A DNA stretch of 46,236 nucleotides from Nostocaceae cyanobacterium (GTDB lineage: Bacteria > Cyanobacteriota > Cyanobacteriia > Cyanobacteriales > Nostocaceae). Below the pieces are notes generated by a model that saw only the letters and a list, made by a program, of their open reading frames with translations, was not told the origin of the DNA and searched no databases. The translations under genes and the position numbers were made by a program. Shown piece after piece: positions 42,029-46,236 of the stretch. Positions within the stretch are counted from its first letter, which is position 1; each line of letters begins with the position of its first letter. The stretch spans positions 1 through 46,236 of the forward strand of contig JASJCY010000062.1 in the NCBI GenBank assembly GCA_030065825.1. Reading direction: 5' to 3'.

Positions 42029-43981
42029 ATGCGATTTTTATCTCAATTCTGTACTGCCTTAGTCGCAGTCATTTTATTACCTGTATTTATGGTTACAGCC
42101 CAAACCCCCAACATCACTCCGGGGGATAATCTTGTTGTTGAGGGAATTCCGGAAATCCCTGCAACCATAGTGGAAACTGTTGAACGCTACACTAATTTTC
42201 GTTCCGCTAGTCTAGCTAGTTGGCATCCCAAGCGGCGGGAAATGCTTATTTCTACGCGCTTTGGCGATACATCCCAAGTACATTTAGTCAAGTCCCCTTT
42301 GGCAAGTCGTCAGCAGTTGACTTTTTTCCCGGAACGTGTAGGAGGAGCTACTTTTCAACCCACAGAAGGTAATTATTTTGTCTTTAGCAAAGACATTGGC
42401 GGTAATGAATTTAACCAGAATTTCCACTATGATTTAGGAACGGGTGAGATTAGTTTGCTTACTGATGGTAAATCAAAGAACAGTAGGGGTTTGTGGTCCC
42501 ATCAAGGCGATCGCATGATTTACACTTCCACCCGACGCACGGGTAATGATGCTGATTTTTACATTATTAATCCCGAAAATTCTCAAAGCAACAGCTTGTT
42601 AACAAAGGTAGAAGGTGGTGGTTGGGGTCCGTTAGATTGGTCACCTAATGATAGTCAGTTGCTGATTATAGAATATATATCTATTAATGAAAGCTATTTG
42701 TGGTTGGTTGATACTAAGTCTGGGGAGAAAAAGCTAGTTACACCCAAGGGAAGTAAGGAAAAAGTCGCCTATTTTGGGGGTATGTTTAGTAAAGATGGCA
42801 AAGGTTTATATGTAATTACTGACCGTGAATCCGAATTTTCCCGTTTAGCCTATGTAGACCTTGTTACGTTAAAGCATAGCTATCTCACTAGTGATATTAA
42901 CTGGGATGTGGAAGAATTCGACCTTTCAGAAGATGGTAAACATATTGCTTTTGTTACCAATGAGGATGGGGCAAGTGTACTGCACTTATTGGAGACTGCA
43001 ACCATGAAAGAAAAGCCTTTACCAAAACTACCTATAGGTCAGGTATATAGAATTAACTGGCATCGCAATAATGAGGATTTAGGCTTTACTCTTATTTCTG
43101 CTAAATCGACTGCTGATGTTTACTCTTTAAATATTCGTACTAATCAAGTAGAAAGGTGGACAGAAAGTGAAACAGGTGGCTTAAATACTGATAATTTTTC
43201 GGATGCAAAATTGGTGCGCTGGCGCAGTTTTGATGGTAAAACTATTTCTGGTTTTCTTTACCTTCCCCCTGCTAAGTTTGAGGGTAAACGTCCGGTAATC
43301 ATTAATATTCATGGTGGACCAGAATCACAATTTCGTCCGGGATTTTTGGGACGCTACAATTATTACCTAAATGAATTGGGAATTGCTGTACTGTTTCCCA
43401 ACGTCCGGGGTTCATCAGGATACGGTAAAACATTCTTGAAGTTAGATAATGGATATCAGCGGGAAGATTCAGTTAAAGATATTGGCGCACTTTTAGATTG
43501 GATAGCTACTCAACCAAACTTAGATAAGGATAGAATTTTAGTTACAGGAGGTAGCTATGGTGGTTATATGTCCCTGGCTGTAGCAACAAAATATAGCGAT
43601 AAAATCCGTGCTGCAATTGATATTGTGGGTATCTCTAACTTTGTTACCTTCCTAGAAAAAACTGAAGGCTATCGTCGAGATTTGCGCCGGGTAGAATATG
43701 GAGACGAACGCGATCCGAAAATGCGGGAGTTTCTGCTGAAAATTTCTCCAGTAAATAACGCCACTAGTATTAAGAAGCCTCTATTTGTTATCCATGGTAA
43801 AAACGATCCTCGCGTTCCCTTAAATGAAGCTGAACAGATTGTAGCAACTGTCAGGAAGAATAATGTACCTGTTTGGTATTTAATGGCAAAGGATGAAGGA
43901 CATGGATTTAGCAAGAAGAAAAATAGAGACTTCCAATTTTATACCACAGTCATGTTTATTAAAGAATTCTTATTAAATTAG
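42029..43981 (+). CDS. S9 family (prolyl oligopeptidase-like) peptidase, exported
   Basis: 650 residues from ATG 42029, where MRFLSQFCTALVAVILLPVFMVTAQ gives a good signal peptide; an in-frame ATG at 42002 adds nine codons. A seven-blade-like beta-propeller (about 60-400) precedes an alpha/beta hydrolase domain. The catalytic triad is visible: Ser in GGSYGGYM, Asp in GKNDPRVPL, and His in DEGHGF. Enzymes of this type cleave peptides after proline or remove acyl amino acids. Export to the periplasm is inferred from the signal peptide. It stands alone. Confidence 0.87.
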   Translation: MRFLSQFCTALVAVILLPVFMVTAQTPNITPGDNLVVEGIPEIPATIVETVERYTNFRSASLASWHPKRREMLISTRFGDTSQVHLVKSPLASRQQLTFFPERVGGATFQPTEGNYFVFSKDIGGNEFNQNFHYDLGTGEISLLTDGKSKNSRGLWSHQGDRMIYTSTRRTGNDADFYIINPENSQSNSLLTKVEGGGWGPLDWSPNDSQLLIIEYISINESYLWLVDTKSGEKKLVTPKGSKEKVAYFGGMFSKDGKGLYVITDRESEFSRLAYVDLVTLKHSYLTSDINWDVEEFDLSEDGKHIAFVTNEDGASVLHLLETATMKEKPLPKLPIGQVYRINWHRNNEDLGFTLISAKSTADVYSLNIRTNQVERWTESETGGLNTDNFSDAKLVRWRSFDGKTISGFLYLPPAKFEGKRPVIINIHGGPESQFRPGFLGRYNYYLNELGIAVLFPNVRGSSGYGKTFLKLDNGYQREDSVKDIGALLDWIATQPNLDKDRILVTGGSYGGYMSLAVATKYSDKIRAAIDIVGISNFVTFLEKTEGYRRDLRRVEYGDERDPKMREFLLKISPVNNATSIKKPLFVIHGKNDPRVPLNEAEQIVATVRKNNVPVWYLMAKDEGHGFSKKKNRDFQFYTTVMFIKEFLLN

Positions 43982-44135
43982 AGCATGTAAATAGGAATCG
44001 GGTTTCTTTTGTAAAATGACTTGTGGAAGTAGGGAACTCTTAACGGGGAACAGGAAACAGAAAGTGTATTTAAATTTTTGAAAAATCAAATCATCATCCT
44101 ATATCAGAGGAGAAATAATCAGAGAAATAATCAAG

Positions 44136-45236
44136 TTAATCATTTATGTGTTTACACATAATTTTCAACAATTCCTCTTGTGCAAATGGTTTACTTAAAT
44201 AACCCGATGCTCTTACCATTTTTGCCCTAGCTTTATCGATAAAACCATTTTTTGCTGTCACCATAATTACAGGGGTTTTTTTGAAATCTGAATGCTTACG
44301 CAAAAGAGAACAAAATTGATAACCGTCCAAATGAGGCATTGTTATGTCTAATAAAATGATATCGGGTTTTGTGCGTATCACCCGCATAAAAGCTTTTAGA
44401 GGATCTGTAATGCAAGTAACGGAGAAAAATTCCTCGTCTAAAAAGCTTTTAATCACCGTTAATACTGCTGGGCTATCATCAATACAAACAACTTTGCGAA
44501 GCTTTTGTGGAGATGGCAAATTAGAAATTTCTTTCCGGTTTTGACCAATAATTTCCGAAGATTCTAGATTCGATGATTCGATGATTCTATCATTGCTATT
44601 CTCAGTTATAGATAGAGGTTTTTCTAAGGTTTCAGTTTGTTGGATATTTTGAGATATACCTTGAAAAGTATGCTCTAAAATAACTGGTAAATTGACATTT
44701 TGCTGGTTAATGAGGGGACTCTGGCATTTGACAATTAGTGATTTAATATCTAAATGACAAAACGTTGGCATATTATCCAAAAAATTATCTGGAGTAAATT
44801 GATAAGATCCCTCTTCTGCTGCTCTTAATAATGATTGCAATACTTCTACCGCTAATTCCCCTACAATTATTCCAGCTTGGATATCGCTGATTAACTTGTT
44901 CTTAACTAACCAAGAAATAGTCAAATAATCTGTATTGGCTATTTGTCCATTCTCAATTCTACCTGAAAATGATGCTGTGATTTTTTGATAAGCTCCTCCA
45001 TAAATATCTGCAATTTTTTGACTAATTTTCTGGAGCTTACTGTAAACCATCTCAAACATTTTATTTGAGGAGCAAGCATAAATCAGTTTACTGTCTTCTA
45101 TATAAATTGACCACGATTCAGAACCACTAAATACTTCTAAACAACCAGTGTGGGGTTGGTTGATAATTAGATTAAACACAGAAAGCAACTGTGTGGTATT
45201 AAGGAAACGATATGAATAAAAAATAGGTCTAGTCAT
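44136..45236 (-). CDS. PATAN-REC response regulator (PatA/PixG-like)
   Basis: 366 residues. The N-terminal 190 residues have the PATAN pattern, with TGCLEVFSGSESWSIYIEDSKLIYA and ADTDYLTISWLV-like helices, seen in PatA, PixG and TaxP proteins. A linker (about 190-250) is followed by a receiver domain with acidic pair DD in VCIDDSP, phosphoacceptor Asp in LLDITMP, Thr in VTAK, and Lys in LSKPF. No further output domain. Such proteins act in phototaxis, pattern formation or twitching motility. Upstream DNA is AT-rich (45237-45488); the regulator may be controlled there. Confidence 0.85.
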   Translation of the reverse strand: MTRPIFYSYRFLNTTQLLSVFNLIINQPHTGCLEVFSGSESWSIYIEDSKLIYACSSNKMFEMVYSKLQKISQKIADIYGGAYQKITASFSGRIENGQIANTDYLTISWLVKNKLISDIQAGIIVGELAVEVLQSLLRAAEEGSYQFTPDNFLDNMPTFCHLDIKSLIVKCQSPLINQQNVNLPVILEHTFQGISQNIQQTETLEKPLSITENSNDRIIESSNLESSEIIGQNRKEISNLPSPQKLRKVVCIDDSPAVLTVIKSFLDEEFFSVTCITDPLKAFMRVIRTKPDIILLDITMPHLDGYQFCSLLRKHSDFKKTPVIMVTAKNGFIDKARAKMVRASGYLSKPFAQEELLKIMCKHIND

Positions 45237-45509
45237 AGTTCTTGTGTTATTGGTTTATTCTCTACTATTTAATTTTGTAATTTTGTGGTTTTCAATATCT
45301 CGAATGCCTTTTTACACAAACAATATATTTTAACTGGATTTTGTTTACATTTGTTATGATACAACTTAATTAAGAATATAGTACGTATATTTACCACATT
45401 CAAAATTTACTAGATGCAAAAAGGTATTAATGATGCATAGAATGACACCAAATGCATGTCTCAAACTTAATGAAAGCTTATATACAATTTGGCTTTGCAT
45501 AAATGGGGG

Positions 45510-45833
45510 ATGATTTTGATGGTTTTGTGGGATAGACCGGAATGCTTTGTGCGGTGGGTATCCCTACCCGTTTCCTGTATTTATGAGGCAAGCACTCCGA
45601 CCTGCACCACTCATATTCATCTCTTAGTTCAGCAATGCCTAAAATTTATTAAATCAATAACAGATGTAAACTTACCGAAGATTAATAACGGTTTCCCAAA
45701 TGTAAGTCCTATTTGGACTTACATAGCCTTATTTTTGGTGGTGATGCTTGCTGCTATATTATTTCTTCCTTGTGCTAAGCATCTGTTATTGCTTCTGGAA
45801 GAACAGCGATTTATAACACCTGTTTATAACTAA
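45510..45833 (+). CDS. Doubtful small membrane protein
   Basis: 107 residues from ATG 45510 (longer forms begin at a TTG, 45489). The C-terminal part has a hydrophobic helix (WTYIALFLVVMLAAILFLPC). The reading crosses a GGACTTACAT palindrome, so it may be a chance frame; no ribosome site and no recognised family. Confidence 0.25.
   Translation: MILMVLWDRPECFVRWVSLPVSCIYEASTPTCTTHIHLLVQQCLKFIKSITDVNLPKINNGFPNVSPIWTYIALFLVVMLAAILFLPCAKHLLLLLEEQRFITPVYN
45700..45724. repeat. ATGTAAGTCC-TATTT-GGACTTACAT hairpin
   Basis: A 10-bp perfect stem with a 5-base loop. The GGACTTAC core is shared with the 101-bp unit at 6432-6532. Confidence 0.7.
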
Positions 45834-45958
45834 TTTAAATGAGTTAACTATAACTTACTATATTTTTTTGTAAAAATTGGTAAACTTTGTATAAAAAATG
45901 TATAAAAAATCCTATATAGAAATTATAAAAATATCAATAATGCTTATAGTACCCCTGG

Positions 45959-46104
45959 TTGACTGACAAAAGTCTTGGAAGTGTTGAAATTTCCTAGCCC
46001 CTCCACCCAACGCAATCGATTGCGGTTGTTGGGTTGAAGCATGTAGACGCGGAGCGGCTTTGAGCAGAGTAACCCAAGCTACATCAAAAAGATTTGTCAG
46101 TCAA
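45959..46104. repeat. 146-bp inverted-repeat unit with TTGACTGACAAA ends
   Basis: TTGACTGACAAA (45959-45970) and TTTGTCAGTCAA (46093-46104) are exact inverted copies of 12 bp. The interior has CCCAACGCAATCGATTGCGG, then TTGTTGGG, an inner palindrome around an ATCGAT core, and a GACGCGGAGCGGCTT block. No ORF; MITE-like. Confidence 0.65.
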
Positions 46105-46145
46105 TCAGTATATAGCAGTTTTCACTTCAGTCCAATACACTAAGA

Positions 46146-46207
46146 ACCTCACCCTCTTTCCCTCTCCTTACTAAGGAGAGGGATGTCCGGTCTTGTCAGG
46201 GTGAGGT
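46146..46207. repeat. CCTCACCC / GGGTGAGG dispersed palindrome, copy 2
   Basis: ACCTCACCC at its left end pairs with GGGTGAGGT at 46199-46207, and CCCTCTCCTTA pairs with TAAGGAGAGGG inside. The leader GTCCAATACACTA is the same as in the copy near 7880-8007. Confidence 0.7.
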
Positions 46208-46236
46208 CAAATTTGTATTGCACCCAACCGAAAACC

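Overview
The window reads as chromosome of a filamentous, probably heterocyst-forming cyanobacterium (Nostocales; Calothrix/Rivularia/Scytonema-like; genus not determinable here). The clues are HIP1 octamers (GCGATCGC), heptanucleotide STRR-type tandem repeats, many small palindromic dispersed repeats, a PATAN-type response regulator, and cyanobacterial families such as DUF1822, DUF928, CHAT and CHASE2. No rRNA or CRISPR array was seen. One tRNA gene, tRNA-Phe(GAA), is present.

Layout. (1) 1-6105: 3' part of a giant secreted adhesin (LamG, RTX, cadherin and FG-GAP/VCBS repeats). (2) 6106-8562: a tandem GNAT acetyltransferase and about 1 kb of mosaic palindromic repeats. (3) 8563-19110: a TpsA-like filamentous haemagglutinin (+) facing a five-gene operon (-): sigma-70-like factor > DUF1822 > CHAT-CHASE2 > DUF928 > TPR-CHAT. 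Two tandem promoter-like direct repeats lie just upstream of the sigma gene. (4) 19368-19658: the stump of a DUF4114-like gene. (5) About 19.66-39.32 kb: a putative integrated mobile element ending at tRNA-Phe(GAA). It carries a winged-helix Rep-like protein, a frameshifted AlkB, KilA-N, RecD2 (split in two), a run of uncharacterised coiled-coil and small genes, an FtsK-like DNA translocase with a small membrane partner, a membrane-tethered PD-(D/E)XK nuclease, a cytosine-5 methyltransferase, a RadD-like SF2 helicase and a tyrosine integrase. (6) 39.4-46.2 kb: housekeeping chromosome (Zn/Mn ABC permease, SerB-like phosphatase, S9 peptidase, PATAN-REC regulator) between repeat-rich spacers.

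How the parts may work together. The operon in (3) looks like a self-controlled regulatory cassette that joins a sigma factor to two caspase-like CHAT proteins, one fused to a CHASE2 sensor, next to a surface protein. The element in (5) has an integrase, a Rep-like gene and an FtsK-type pump but no relaxase or type IV secretion gene that I can recognise. This resembles the logic of actinomycete AICEs, which transfer double-stranded DNA with one FtsK-like protein, although no such transfer has been shown here. At least two of its genes carry single-base frameshifts, and two carry in-frame palindromic repeat insertions. Parts of the element may therefore be decaying, or the assembly may contain indels.
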